From Caballeronia pedi (GTDB lineage: Bacteria > Pseudomonadota > Gammaproteobacteria > Burkholderiales > Burkholderiaceae), in contig NZ_FCOE02000001.1 of the NCBI RefSeq assembly GCF_001544915.2, positions 515,769 through 579,768 on the forward strand: a DNA stretch of 64,000 bases, written 5' to 3'. This document shows, one piece after another, positions 17,512-26,073 of the stretch. Each line of letters starts with the position of its first letter. The first letter of the stretch is position 1. The notes below the pieces were generated by a model. The model saw nothing but the letters and a program-made list of their open reading frames with translations, was not told the DNA's origin and did not search any database. The position numbers and the translations under genes were made by a program.

Positions 17512-18480
17512 ATGGAGCAGAGAAATCCGCCCATCGAGCTGCGTCTGCTGCGCTATTTCGTGACGGTCGCCGAGGAGATGCACTTCGGCCGCGCCGCCGC
17601 GCGTCTCGCGATGACGCAGCCGCCGCTCTCGCAGGCGATCCGCGCGCTGGAAGACGCGCTCGGCGTCGCGCTCTTCGTTCGCACGAAACGGACCGTGGAA
17701 CTCACGCCCGTCGGCAAGGACCTGTTGCCGGAAGTGCGCCGCCTGCTCGCGTCCGCCGATGCGCTGCGCCCGCTTGCGCAATCGCTCGCGCGCGGCGAGG
17801 CGGGCGTGCTGTCGCTCGCGTTCGTGTCGACGGCCGATTACGGTCTTCTGCCGGCGCTGCTGCGCGATTTCGGCGCGCGCTATCCCGGCGTGCGACTGCA
17901 ACTGACCGAAGCGACCAGCGACGTGCAGATCGAAGAACTCGTCGCCGGGCGCATCGACGCGGGCCTCGTGATTCCGCCGCTGCCGCCGCGCTACGCGAGC
18001 GCGTTGTCGTATGTGGCCGTGGCGCGCGAACCGCTCGTCATCGCGATGTCCGCCGATGCGGCGCTGGAACTGGGGCAGGGCGCGCAGGAATGGGCCGATA
18101 CGCCCGTCGATCTGCACGATCTCGTCGCGGCGCCGCTCGTCGTCTTCCCGAGACGGCTCGCGCCCGGTTTGTATGACATCATCATGGGCTGCTACGGCGC
18201 GGCGGGACTGACGCCGCGCATCGGCCAGGAGGCGATCCAGATGCAGACCATCGTGAGCCTCGTGTCCGCCGGCATGGGCGTCGCGCTCGTGCCGCAATCG
18301 CTGCGTCATCTGCGGCGCACGGGCGTGGTATACCGTCCGCTGCGCGTGGCGGGCGAGTCGGGCGTGTCAAAAATGGTCGTCGAAACCGGGCTCGTGTGGC
18401 GCGCGGCGGAAGTGAGCCCGGTGCTCGCCGGGTTCATCGAGATCGTCCGTTCGCGGGCCGAAAGCGCGGGTTCTGTATGA
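17512..18480 (+). CDS. LysR-family transcriptional regulator
   Basis: A 322-residue LysR regulator starting at the ATG at 17512 (MEQRNPPIELRLLRYFVTVAEEMHFGRAAARLAMTQ), although the frame is open further upstream. The N-terminal winged helix-turn-helix (about residues 9-68) is followed by a two-lobed effector domain (about 95-305) with LSLAFVSTADYGLLP and VSLVSAGMGVALVPQS. It is of the BenM/CatR-like type that binds small acids, but the ligand is unknown. It is divergent from ilvD across about 108 bases. The lgt gene follows in the same direction after 36 bases. Confidence 0.85.
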   Translation: MEQRNPPIELRLLRYFVTVAEEMHFGRAAARLAMTQPPLSQAIRALEDALGVALFVRTKRTVELTPVGKDLLPEVRRLLASADALRPLAQSLARGEAGVLSLAFVSTADYGLLPALLRDFGARYPGVRLQLTEATSDVQIEELVAGRIDAGLVIPPLPPRYASALSYVAVAREPLVIAMSADAALELGQGAQEWADTPVDLHDLVAAPLVVFPRRLAPGLYDIIMGCYGAAGLTPRIGQEAIQMQTIVSLVSAGMGVALVPQSLRHLRRTGVVYRPLRVAGESGVSKMVVETGLVWRAAEVSPVLAGFIEIVRSRAESAGSV

Positions 18481-18516
18481 TTCGCCCTTGTAGTTCGCTC
18501 AAGCTCTCACTTCAGA

Positions 18517-19419
18517 ATGCTCATACATCCCAATTTCGATCCCATCGCGATCCATCTCGGACCGCTCGCCGTGCGCTGGTACGGCCTCATGTATCTGGTG
18601 GCGTTCGTATCGGCCATCGTCATCGGGCGGCTGCGTCTGCGGCTGCCGTATGTCGCGGCACAAGGCTGGACCGCGAAGGACATCGACGACATGCTGTTCT
18701 ACGGCGTCCTCGGCACGATTCTCGGCGGGCGTCTCGGTTATGTGGTCTTCTACAAGGCGAGCTATTACGCGGCGCATCCGCTCGACATCTTCAAGGTGTG
18801 GGAAGGCGGCATGTCGTTTCACGGCGGCTTTCTCGGCGTGACGCTGGCGATGGTGCTGTTCGCGTTCCACCGCAAACGCACCTGGCTGCAAGTGACCGAT
18901 TTCGTCGCGCCGATGGTGCCGCTCGGCCTCGCGGCGGGGCGTCTGGGCAACTTCATCAACGGCGAGCTGTGGGGCCGCGTGACGGACCCGAACGCGCCGT
19001 GGGCGATGCTGTTCCAGAATTCGACCAACGACGACGCGATCTGGCTCGCGAAAAATCCGCAACTCGATGCGCAGTACCATCTCACCGAGATTTTTCAGCG
19101 CTATCACATGCTGCCGCGCCATCCGTCGCAACTGTACGAGATCGCGCTGGAAGGGCTCGTGCTGTTCATCGTGATCTGGACGTTCTCGCGCAAGCAGCGG
19201 CCCGTGGGCGCAATTTCCGCGCTGTTTCTGATCGGTTATGGACTGGCGCGCTTCACCGTGGAATTCGCGCGTGAGCCGGACGATTATCTCGGCCTGCTGG
19301 CGTTCAACCTCTCGATGGGCCAGTGGCTCTCGCTGCCGATGATCATCGCGGGCGTGCTGATGATGGTATGGGCGTACAAGCGCAATCTGCGCCTGCCGCC
19401 CGAATCCGCGCAAGCCTGA
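18517..19419 (+). CDS. lgt: Prolipoprotein diacylglyceryl transferase
   Basis: A 300-residue integral inner-membrane enzyme that adds diacylglycerol to the lipobox cysteine of prolipoproteins, the first step of lipoprotein maturation. The Lgt signature [14 protein letters not shown] (around residue 144) and [11 protein letters not shown] are present, along with about seven membrane helices. The start [23 protein letters not shown] is typical. Window proteins likely to be substrates include the OmpA-type lipoprotein at 52447-53103 and the SodC-like lipoprotein at 54576-55109. Confidence 0.95.
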   Translation: MLIHPNFDPIAIHLGPLAVRWYGLMYLVAFVSAIVIGRLRLRLPYVAAQGWTAKDIDDMLFYGVLGTILGGRLGYVVFYKASYYAAHPLDIFKVWEGGMSFHGGFLGVTLAMVLFAFHRKRTWLQVTDFVAPMVPLGLAAGRLGNFINGELWGRVTDPNAPWAMLFQNSTNDDAIWLAKNPQLDAQYHLTEIFQRYHMLPRHPSQLYEIALEGLVLFIVIWTFSRKQRPVGAISALFLIGYGLARFTVEFAREPDDYLGLLAFNLSMGQWLSLPMIIAGVLMMVWAYKRNLRLPPESAQA

Positions 19420-19450
19420 GCGCGTGGCGGGGCGGCGTGCCCCGCATCGT

Positions 19451-20182
19451 TCAACGTCCCATCTGCACCGAGCCGGAGACGTCGACGGTCACCGTCGACG
19501 TGCCGGCTTCCATGGCGATCGGCGCGGCCATCTTCGCGTCGTTGCTCATCGCGCGCGCCTGCATCATCATGACCGGGCGCGGCTGACTCCCGCTGCGTCC
19601 GACATTCACTTCCCGAATCGTGAAATTGCTATAGCCGAACGCTTGCGCGGCGGTTTGCGCCTGCTTGCGGAACGAATCGATGGCTTGCGACACGAGCTTC
19701 TGCTCCGCCGCGCGCTGCGCTTCCGGCGACAGCGAGAACGCGACGCTGCCCACCTGCATCGACGAACTCATCTTGCCCGCGAGCTTCGACGCCGCCGCGA
19801 AATCGTGCGATTCGAGCACGACTTCCGTGCGGCCGCGCCATGCGGAGATCTTGCCGTCGCGGTCGGTGGTCGGGTAGACGGTGAACGAGCCGCTCTTGGC
19901 GGTCACGTTCTCGACGCCCTTGGCTTCGCGCAACGCGGCTTCTGCGCGCTGATTGAGCGTGTTGGTGAGCGAGGAGGGATCGGCCGCTTCCTGCTCGTAG
20001 AAGAGCGTGATGTCGACGACATCCTGCGGCACTTGCGCGTTGGCCTGCGCCGATAGGGACAGCACGCCCGAAGGCTGCGGCTGCGTAATCACCGTTTGTG
20101 CGGCGGCCATTTGAGAGAAGCTGAGCGCTGCGCCCGACATCGCGAGAAGCGCGAGCGCGGCAGCGGTTTTCTTGTTGATCAT
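19451..20182 (-). CDS. SIMPL-domain (DUF541) periplasmic protein
   Basis: A 243-residue secreted protein. The signal peptide MINKKTAAALALLAMSG... ends near MAAAQ (residue 29). The mature part has the SIMPL/DUF541 layout: GVLSLSAQANAQVPQDVVDITLFYEQEA, LNQRAEAALREAKGVENV, and a long helical hairpin before VNVGRSGSQPRPVMMMQA. Members such as E. coli YggE and BP26 form ring-like oligomers in the periplasm and are linked to oxidative stress tolerance, but no precise reaction is known. It converges with lgt across about 31 bases that hold a short GC-rich inverted repeat (19427-19445) without a T-run. Confidence 0.85.
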   Translation of the reverse strand: MINKKTAAALALLAMSGAALSFSQMAAAQTVITQPQPSGVLSLSAQANAQVPQDVVDITLFYEQEAADPSSLTNTLNQRAEAALREAKGVENVTAKSGSFTVYPTTDRDGKISAWRGRTEVVLESHDFAAASKLAGKMSSSMQVGSVAFSLSPEAQRAAEQKLVSQAIDSFRKQAQTAAQAFGYSNFTIREVNVGRSGSQPRPVMMMQARAMSNDAKMAAPIAMEAGTSTVTVDVSGSVQMGR

Positions 20183-20258
20183 CGAAGGACTCCGAACGCG
20201 GGATATCGCGTGATTCGCGACGGACTTTAGGCGCGGCCCGCGTGTCGTAAGTTCCTTG

Positions 20259-20717
20259 TTAGACGAGTTGCTCGGTAATAAATCGCCATTGCGCTTCGGT
20301 CACCGGCGTGATCGACAGGCGATTGCCGCGCGCGAGCACCTGCATGTCGGCGAGTTCCTCGTGCTCGCGCAGCGCGGCGAGAGGAACGAGCGGCGTCTTC
20401 TTCACGAACTTCACGTCGACGAGCATCCAGCGCGGCGTTTCCTGCGTGGATTTCGGATCGTAGTAATCGCTCTTCGGATCGAATTGGGTGGGATCGGGAT
20501 AGGCCGTCGAGCACACTTTCGCGATGCCCGCGATGCCCGGCTCCGGACAGCTGGAATGATAGAAGAGCACGCCGTCACCGATCTGCATCTGATCGCGCAT
20601 GAAGTTTCGTGCCTGATAGTTGCGCACGCCGGTCCACGGCAAGGTTTTTTTCGGCGCGTGCGCGAGATGATCGATGCTCGCTTCGTCCGGTTCGGACTTC
20701 ATCAGCCAGTAGCGCAT
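20259..20717 (-). CDS. EVE-domain protein
   Basis: A 152-residue protein consisting of a single EVE domain, a PUA-like fold. Recognisable blocks are MRYWLMKSEPDEASIDHL, WTGVRNYQARNFMRDQMQIGDGVLFYHSSC and PRWMLVDVKFVKK. EVE domains are proposed to bind modified bases in RNA or DNA. The aromatic residues for this (W138 region near AQWRFI, and WTGVRNYQ) are kept. It lies downstream of the 6S RNA gene on the same strand, an order I recall from other Burkholderiaceae. Confidence 0.88.
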   Translation of the reverse strand: MRYWLMKSEPDEASIDHLAHAPKKTLPWTGVRNYQARNFMRDQMQIGDGVLFYHSSCPEPGIAGIAKVCSTAYPDPTQFDPKSDYYDPKSTQETPRWMLVDVKFVKKTPLVPLAALREHEELADMQVLARGNRLSITPVTEAQWRFITEQLV

Positions 20718-20757
20718 GGTTGTTCGCTATGCGTGAATCGACGATGTGCCGATGCAA

Positions 20758-20945
20758 ATGAAAACGGCACCGGAAAAACCGATGCCGTTCTTTTGAAGAG
20801 GTCCCCGCCACAGCCGCTAGGCCGGCATCCTGAACCTGGGTTCAAGATTGGTCGCGGTAAGCAACACTTCGGGTACATCGGACTAGCGACGCGCGCGCCC
20901 ATGTTGCAAGGTTCCGCAACCGTGCCAATGTAGCATTGGTTCAAG
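20758..20945 (-). ncRNA. ssrS: 6S RNA
   Basis: On the minus strand between zapA and the EVE gene lies a non-coding stretch whose 3' half contains CUUGAACCCAGGUUCA followed by GGCUGUGGCGGGGACCUC, matching the conserved part of E. coli 6S RNA (CUUGAACCAAGGGUUCAAG ... GCCUGCGGCGGCAUCUC). A TATATT-like -10 element (about 20946-20952) precedes the presumed 5' end. A terminator at 20763-20789 ends it. 6S RNA mimics an open promoter and sequesters sigma-70 RNA polymerase in stationary phase. The exact 5' and 3' ends are estimates. Confidence 0.8.
20763..20789 (-). terminator. Terminator of the 6S RNA transcript
   Basis: An 11-bp stem, with one G-U type pair, joins AACGGCACCGG (20763-20773) and CCGATGCCGTT (20779-20789) around an A-rich loop. 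On the minus strand it is followed by TTTTC. Confidence 0.75.
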
Positions 20946-21084
20946 GAATATATGACCTTGGCGAACCAGGCAGGGAAACGTCACTCTACACCAATCGTTT
21001 GCCTTCTGCAGCCTCTTGTCATCGATTCGGCGGTTTCTTTTTTCGATTGACATTGCGCGCTGATTGACTCAACGCGTGGACGCG

Positions 21085-21399
21085 TTACTGCGCTTCGTAT
21101 TGCGCGATGACGGCGCCCAGTTGCTCGTTCATCGAATGCATCGTGCGGCGGATTTCTTCGGCGGGGAAAGCTTCGCCGTGGCGCACGCTGTCCTGCAGCT
21201 TAAGCAATTCCGACGCCAGCGAAAGCGCCGCCATGACCGCGATGCGATCCGTGCCGCGCACGTTGCTTGCATTGCGCACCTTGTTCATCTCGGCGTCGAC
21301 GCGCGCGACCGCTTCACGCAGCGCGCCTTCCGTTTCCGGCGAGCACGCGAGGCGATACGGCTGCCCGAGAATGGAGACTTCGATCTGCGTGTTCGTCAT
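21085..21399 (-). CDS. zapA: Cell division protein ZapA
   Basis: A 104-residue protein with the ZapA pattern: MTNTQIEVSILGQPYRLACSPETEGALREAVARVDAEMNKVR, DRIAVMAALSLASELLKLQ and a C-terminal coiled coil. ZapA binds FtsZ filaments and promotes Z-ring bundling at mid-cell. Its start overlaps the end of the upstream coiled-coil gene by four bases, so the two are translationally coupled. The 6S RNA gene follows on the same strand. Confidence 0.9.
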   Translation of the reverse strand: MTNTQIEVSILGQPYRLACSPETEGALREAVARVDAEMNKVRNASNVRGTDRIAVMAALSLASELLKLQDSVRHGEAFPAEEIRRTMHSMNEQLGAVIAQYEAQ

Positions 21400-21764
21400 G
21401 CCTTCTCTCCCTGATGATGTTCGCCGTGCAATTCCGCTTCATGTGCTTCCTGGGAATCGGCTTCGAGGAGATTGAGTTGATTGTCCGCTTCGGCATGTTG
21501 CGCGGACTTCGCACGCGGCAGCTTTTCGAGAATCGCGTTGAGGCGCACTTGCGCGTCGTCGATTTTCGCGGAGAGCGAGTCGCGTTCGGATTGCAGCGTG
21601 TCGCGTTCTTCACGCACCTGCTCGAGTTCGGCCTGCACGTTCGCGTGATCGGCGCGCAGCTGTTCGAGTTGTTCCTGCAGCGCTTCACGCGCCTGCTTGT
21701 GGCGCTCGCTGATCTGGATCAGCCGGCCGATATTTCCTGACAGTGATTCGAGTTCGTTGAGCAT
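21396..21764 (-). CDS. Coiled-coil protein co-transcribed with zapA (ZapB-like)
   Basis: A 122-residue almost entirely helical protein, MLNELESLSGNIGRLIQISERHKQ... followed by heptads such as LQEQLEQLRADHANVQAELEQVREERDTLQSERDSL. No enzymatic motif, signal or membrane span is present. The C-terminal 30 residues are acidic and His-rich. Its four-base overlap with zapA suggests a partner in the divisome analogous to ZapB, although similarity to E. coli ZapB is only in coiled-coil character. The exact function is an inference from context. Confidence 0.75.
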   Translation of the reverse strand: MLNELESLSGNIGRLIQISERHKQAREALQEQLEQLRADHANVQAELEQVREERDTLQSERDSLSAKIDDAQVRLNAILEKLPRAKSAQHAEADNQLNLLEADSQEAHEAELHGEHHQGEKA

Positions 21765-22040
21765 GTGCTGCGTCCTCTAAAGACCTCGCATTTTAGCGCG
21801 GTTCAACGGAGCTTCCGATAATTGTCTCGTTTCGAGACGTAACAGCATGCGATCTCGCGCTTAATCCATCGAATCAAGCGCATGTCGCCATGCATTCGTG
21901 TGCAGAAAAACGCGAGCGCCGATGCTTCGCTCGTGAAGGACAGGCCCGGCTGATTCTCGTTCGATTCGTCATGCGCCGCGCCAATCTGTCCGCGCCGTTT
22001 TCTTGACGGCCCCAACCCGCGCTCCTACACTTGCCGCACT
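21765..22040. other. Intergenic region between the zapA operon and the cobalamin riboswitch
   Basis: A 276-base stretch without a supported gene. It carries the divergent promoters for the zapA operon and the btuB operon. A short perfect palindrome, GTCTCG-TTT-CGAGAC, lies at 21824-21838 about 60 bases upstream of the coiled-coil gene; it has no T-run and could be an operator or leader hairpin. Confidence 0.45.
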
Positions 22041-22312
22041 TTTGGTGCTCGCATCCGCGGATCTCGCGGATGCAGTCAAACGGGAAACAGGGAGCGAAGT
22101 CCCCGAAGTTCAACCGGGACGAGCCAACCTGTGCTGCCCCCGCAACGGTAAGCGACCGCAACGCAAGTTGCAAGTCGTCTCATGCGCGTTTTTGCAGCGC
22201 GAGCGTGTGGATTTTCATCACATGGACTCGACTGCAAGAAACGTGTCGACGCCACTGCGCACGAATGCGCGGGAAGGCGAGACGATCCGTCGCCAGCCCG
22301 GATACCGGCCAA
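22041..22312 (+). promoter_or_regulatory. Cobalamin (AdoCbl) riboswitch
   Basis: The leader of the btuB operon has the conserved cobalamin aptamer pieces in order: a TTTGGTGCTCGCATCC start, ACGGGAAACAGGGAGCG, the core GCTGCCCCCGCAACGGTAAGC (about 22133-22153), and the closing B12 box GCCAGCCCGGATACCGGCC (22292-22310). Between this and the btuB ATG at 22411 is a roughly 100-base expression platform with a hairpin (CGATGCG 22339-22345, CGCATCG 22353-22359) and no T-run, so control by translation seems more likely than termination. Bound adenosylcobalamin should lower expression of the uptake and salvage genes downstream. Confidence 0.93.
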
Positions 22313-22410
22313 GGCTCGACGCATCGGCGTATATCGCGCGATGCGTTCGTCGCGCATCGTCCTCGCGGGGAGCGGGGTCGCGCTCACGCTCCACGGGAAC
22401 GCTTTACACC

Positions 22411-24252
22411 ATGTCATCGCCTCGGGGCGCGCTCGCCGCTCTCATCACCTTGCCGCTCGCCAGCGTCGCGCATGCCGCCGACGACCCATCGCAAACGCTT
22501 GCGCCGGTTGTCGTCACCGCGACGCGCGCGCCGCAGCCGCTCGCCGAATCGATCCCGCAGACATCGGTGTTCGACGAACAGGACATCGCCGACACCAACG
22601 CCACCGACGCGCTCGGCCTCGTCGCGCTCGCGCCCGGCGTGCAGGTCACGCGCAACGGCGGACCGGGCGCGAACTCGGGTCTCTACATCCGCGGCGCGGC
22701 GTCGTCGCAATCGCTGGTTCTGATCGACGGCGTGCGGGTCGAATCGGCGTCGCTCGGCGCGGCGCAGTTGTCGCAACTGATGCTCGACCAGATCGGGCGC
22801 GTCGAGGTCGTCAACGGCAATGTGTCGGCGCTGTACGGTTCGAATGCGATCGGCGGCGTCGTGCAGATTTTCACGAAGGAAGGCGAGCCGCATCCGCCGC
22901 GTTTCAGCTTCGAGGCCGAGTACGGCAGCTATCACACGCAGCGCCAGTCGGCGGGCGTGAACGGCGCGCTCGACAAGGACGGCCGCACGACCTTCAGCCT
23001 GAACGTGTCGCGCGAGAAGACCGACGGCTTTTCGTCGCTCGATCCGGCCATCGCGCCGGGCGCGAATCCGAACGCGAACGGCTATCTGAACGAGAGCGTC
23101 GCGGCGACGCTGCGTCATCAGTTCAGCGACAAATGGGATGCGGGCGTGCGCTTCCTGCAATCGAACGGCATCAACAGTTTCGACGATGCCTACGGTCAGC
23201 CTACCGACATCAACGAAACGCACGACCGCGTGCGCTCCACGTCCGTGTTCGCGAACGGCAGGATCACCGACGACTGGACCACGCACTTCATCATCGGGCA
23301 GGGACAGGACCGCGCGAATATCGAGCAGAACGGCGTCTATACGAGCCGCTTCAACTCGGAGAACCGTCAATACACCTGGCAGAACGATGTCAGGATCACC
23401 GAGGCGCACAAGCTGCTGTTCGGTTACGAGCATCTCGATCAGACGCTCGATTCCGATCAGTTCAGCGCGCCCGATCGTCACGTGAACTCGGTGTTCGCGG
23501 GCTACGTGGGGCATATCGGCGCGAGCGATTTGCAGGCGAATCTGCGTCACGACCAGTATTCCGATTTCGGCGGCGCGAACAGCTACTATCTGGGCTACGC
23601 GTACAACTTCGATACGCACTGGAAGGCGAGCGCGAGCTATGCGGCGTCGTTTCGCGCGCCGAGCTTCGACGACCTCTACTATCCGTTCAGCGGCAATCCG
23701 TCCATTCAGCCGGAGCGCAGCCATTCGGTGGAGGCGGCGTTGCAGTACGCATCGAATGCGCTCGGCGTCGCGCGCGTCACGCTGTTCCAGACGCGCTACT
23801 CGAATCTGATCGACTATGTGTCCGATGGCGGCTTCTACTATGTCGCGCAGAACGTCGGGCGCGCGAAAGTGCAGGGCATCGAGGGATCGTGGGCGGGCCA
23901 TGTCGGCGCAACGGATGTGCGCGCGGGCGTGACGTTCCAGAATCCCGTCGACGAAACGAATAACCAGGACCTGACGCGGCGCGCGCGGCATTTCGCGACG
24001 TTCACCGCGCATCGCACGATCGGGCGCTGGCGCGTCGGCGGCGAGTGGATCGTGAGCGGAGAGCGCAGCGATTACGACTCGACGCTCGCGGGATATGGCA
24101 TCGTGAATCTGTCGGCGCGCTACGACATCTCGAAGTCGTGGTACGTCACGGCGCGCATCGACAACCTGTTCGACAAGGACTATGAACTCGCGTACTCGTA
24201 CAACACGCCACGACGCGGCGCCTATGTCACGCTCGGCTGGCATCCGTCGTGA
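22411..24252 (+). CDS. btuB: TonB-dependent vitamin B12 receptor BtuB
   Basis: A 613-residue outer-membrane receptor starting at the ATG at 22411; the frame is open upstream but that part lies in the riboswitch. The signal peptide MSSPRGALAALITLPLASVAHA precedes a TonB box region APVVVTATRAP. The plug domain (about residues 45-155) has GLYIRGAASSQSLVLIDGVRV and RVEVVNGNVSALYGSNAIGGVVQI. A 22-strand barrel follows and ends in LGWHPS. It imports cobalamin or cobinamide across the outer membrane with TonB energy. The riboswitch and the btuC-btuD genes support the ligand assignment. Confidence 0.93.
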   Translation: MSSPRGALAALITLPLASVAHAADDPSQTLAPVVVTATRAPQPLAESIPQTSVFDEQDIADTNATDALGLVALAPGVQVTRNGGPGANSGLYIRGAASSQSLVLIDGVRVESASLGAAQLSQLMLDQIGRVEVVNGNVSALYGSNAIGGVVQIFTKEGEPHPPRFSFEAEYGSYHTQRQSAGVNGALDKDGRTTFSLNVSREKTDGFSSLDPAIAPGANPNANGYLNESVAATLRHQFSDKWDAGVRFLQSNGINSFDDAYGQPTDINETHDRVRSTSVFANGRITDDWTTHFIIGQGQDRANIEQNGVYTSRFNSENRQYTWQNDVRITEAHKLLFGYEHLDQTLDSDQFSAPDRHVNSVFAGYVGHIGASDLQANLRHDQYSDFGGANSYYLGYAYNFDTHWKASASYAASFRAPSFDDLYYPFSGNPSIQPERSHSVEAALQYASNALGVARVTLFQTRYSNLIDYVSDGGFYYVAQNVGRAKVQGIEGSWAGHVGATDVRAGVTFQNPVDETNNQDLTRRARHFATFTAHRTIGRWRVGGEWIVSGERSDYDSTLAGYGIVNLSARYDISKSWYVTARIDNLFDKDYELAYSYNTPRRGAYVTLGWHPS

Positions 24253-25289
24253 TCGGCGTCGTGAGCCGCGTCGTTGAGCGTTCGCGCGCGATGAACGCGA
24301 GTCGCGCGGCCGCGATCTGGTGCGCGCTCGGCATCGCGACGCTCGTCGTGCTCGTCGCGTCGCTCGCGTTGGGCAGCGTCGCGTTGCCGGTATCGCGTGC
24401 GATCGGCGCGCTCTTTCACGCGCATGCCGCGACACCCGATATCGCCGATGAAATCGTGCTCACGCTGCGCCTGCCGCGCGCGCTCGCCGGCTTCGCATCC
24501 GGCGCGCTGCTCGCGCTCGCCGGCGCGCTGTTGCAGGTGCTGTTGCGTAATCCGCTCGCAGAACCGTACGTGCTCGGCGTGTCCGGCGGTGCGGCAACCT
24601 TCGCGCTTACCGCGATGCTCGTCGCGTTGCCGTGGTGGGGCGTCGATATCGCCGCGTGCGCGGGCGCGTTCGCATCGATCGTCATCGTGCTCGGACTCGC
24701 GCGCCGCGATCTCTGGCAAAGCGGACAGGACGCGTCGCCGCGACTCTTGCTGACGGGCGTCGTGATCGCATCCGGATGGGGCGCGTTGATCACGCTGATG
24801 CTGAGCATCGCGCCCGAGAACCGGCTGCGCGGCATGATCTTCTGGCTGACGGGCGATCTCAACGGCGCGTCGGCGCCGTGGCCCGCATTGATCGCGCTCG
24901 CCGTCGCGCTCGTCGTGATCGTGCCGGTCGCACCGCAACTGAACGTGCTGCTGCGCGGCGACACCGCGGCGCGCGCGCTCGGCGTGCCGGTCGAACGCCT
25001 GCGTCTGCGTGTGTATCTCGTGGCGTCGATCGCCGCGGCGGCGGCGGTGACGACAGCCGGGACCATCGGCTTCGTCGGGCTCGTCGTGCCGCATCTGCTG
25101 CGCCTCGCGTTCGGCAACGATCAGCGCATGCTCGTGCCCGCCGCCGCGCTCGCGGGCGGCCTCGCCGTAATGGCCGCCGATCTCGCCGCGCGCACCGTGA
25201 TCGCGCCCGCGCAATTGCCGGTGGGCGTCGTCACCGCGTTGATCGGCGTGCCGATGTTCCTGTGGATGCTCCTGCGGAGACCGCGATGA
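24249..25289 (+). CDS. btuC: Cobalamin ABC transporter permease (FecCD family)
   Basis: A 346-residue inner-membrane permease with about ten helices of the FecCD/BtuC family. Motifs include LRLPRALAGFASGALLALAGALLQVLLRNPLAEPYVLGVSGGA and TAGTIGFVGLVVPHLLR. A GTG at 24249 overlaps the btuB stop (GTGA) and is used as the start; an ATG at 24291 is an alternative that would drop 14 residues. Its stop overlaps the ATPase start (ATGA), so btuB-btuC-btuD are coupled. The matching binding protein BtuF is encoded elsewhere, at 28441-29340. Confidence 0.9.
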   Translation: MIGVVSRVVERSRAMNASRAAAIWCALGIATLVVLVASLALGSVALPVSRAIGALFHAHAATPDIADEIVLTLRLPRALAGFASGALLALAGALLQVLLRNPLAEPYVLGVSGGAATFALTAMLVALPWWGVDIAACAGAFASIVIVLGLARRDLWQSGQDASPRLLLTGVVIASGWGALITLMLSIAPENRLRGMIFWLTGDLNGASAPWPALIALAVALVVIVPVAPQLNVLLRGDTAARALGVPVERLRLRVYLVASIAAAAAVTTAGTIGFVGLVVPHLLRLAFGNDQRMLVPAAALAGGLAVMAADLAARTVIAPAQLPVGVVTALIGVPMFLWMLLRRPR

Positions 25290-26062
25290 CGCTGCGTCTC
25301 GATGCCATCGTGCTTCGCGTGGGCGCTCGCACGCTGATCGACGGGCTGACGCAGACGATGTCGGCGGGCGAGGTGTGGTGCATCGCCGGGCCGAACGGCG
25401 CGGGCAAGACGACGCTCATCAACGTGCTCGCCGGTCTCATGAAACCCGCATCGGGCCGCGTGTCGCTCGAAGGCCGCGCGCTCGCGTCATGGCGCGCGGC
25501 GGACCTCGCACGCGCACGCGCCTTGATGCCGCAAGCCACCCACGACGCCTTCAGCGCGACCGTGCTCGATACCCTGCTGCTCAACCGTTTTCCGTATCTG
25601 ACCGGCTGGGGCTGGGAAAACGACGACGATCGCAGCGCCGCGCGCGCCGCGCTCGACATGCTCGGCCTTGCGTCGTTCGCCGCGCGCGATGTGCTGACGC
25701 TGTCCGGCGGCGAACGCCAGCGCGTCGCACTGGCGGCGGTGCTGTGCCAAAACGCGCCGCTGCTGTTGCTCGACGAACCGCTCTCGCATCTCGATCTGCA
25801 TCATCAGATCGATTGCCTTCACGCACTGCGCGACGCGGCGCGCGAGCACGCGCGCACCATCGTGTTCTCGTGCCACGATCTGAATCTCGCGCGCCGTTTC
25901 GCGACGCACGCATTGTTGCTCGACGGTCACGGCGGCGCCTTCGCGGGCCGCGTCACCGACGTTCTGACGCCCGAACGCGCGAGCGCGGCTTTCGGCTATC
26001 CGCTCGCGTTGATCCGCGACGGCGAGCACGAAGCGCTCGTGCCATCCATTCATCGTTCATGA
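25286..26062 (+). CDS. btuD: Cobalamin ABC transporter ATP-binding protein
   Basis: A 258-residue ABC ATPase energising BtuC. The Walker A motif GPNGAGKTT lies from residue 35, the signature LSGGERQRVALAAVL in the middle, and Walker B LLLLDEPLSHLD is followed by the switch histidine in VFSCHDLN. The start at 25286 overlaps the btuC stop by four bases; the frame is open upstream but that is antisense-like shadow coding. A 25-30% family resemblance to siderophore ATPases (FhuC) is expected, but the riboswitch context indicates cobalamin. Confidence 0.9.
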   Translation: MTLRLDAIVLRVGARTLIDGLTQTMSAGEVWCIAGPNGAGKTTLINVLAGLMKPASGRVSLEGRALASWRAADLARARALMPQATHDAFSATVLDTLLLNRFPYLTGWGWENDDDRSAARAALDMLGLASFAARDVLTLSGGERQRVALAAVLCQNAPLLLLDEPLSHLDLHHQIDCLHALRDAAREHARTIVFSCHDLNLARRFATHALLLDGHGGAFAGRVTDVLTPERASAAFGYPLALIRDGEHEALVPSIHRS

Positions 26063-26073
26063 AAGGAATTTCG

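Noticed and set aside
22003..22410. Upstream coding extension of btuB
   Set aside because: This part is occupied by the cobalamin riboswitch and shows non-coding features; the ATG at 22411 gives a proper signal peptide.
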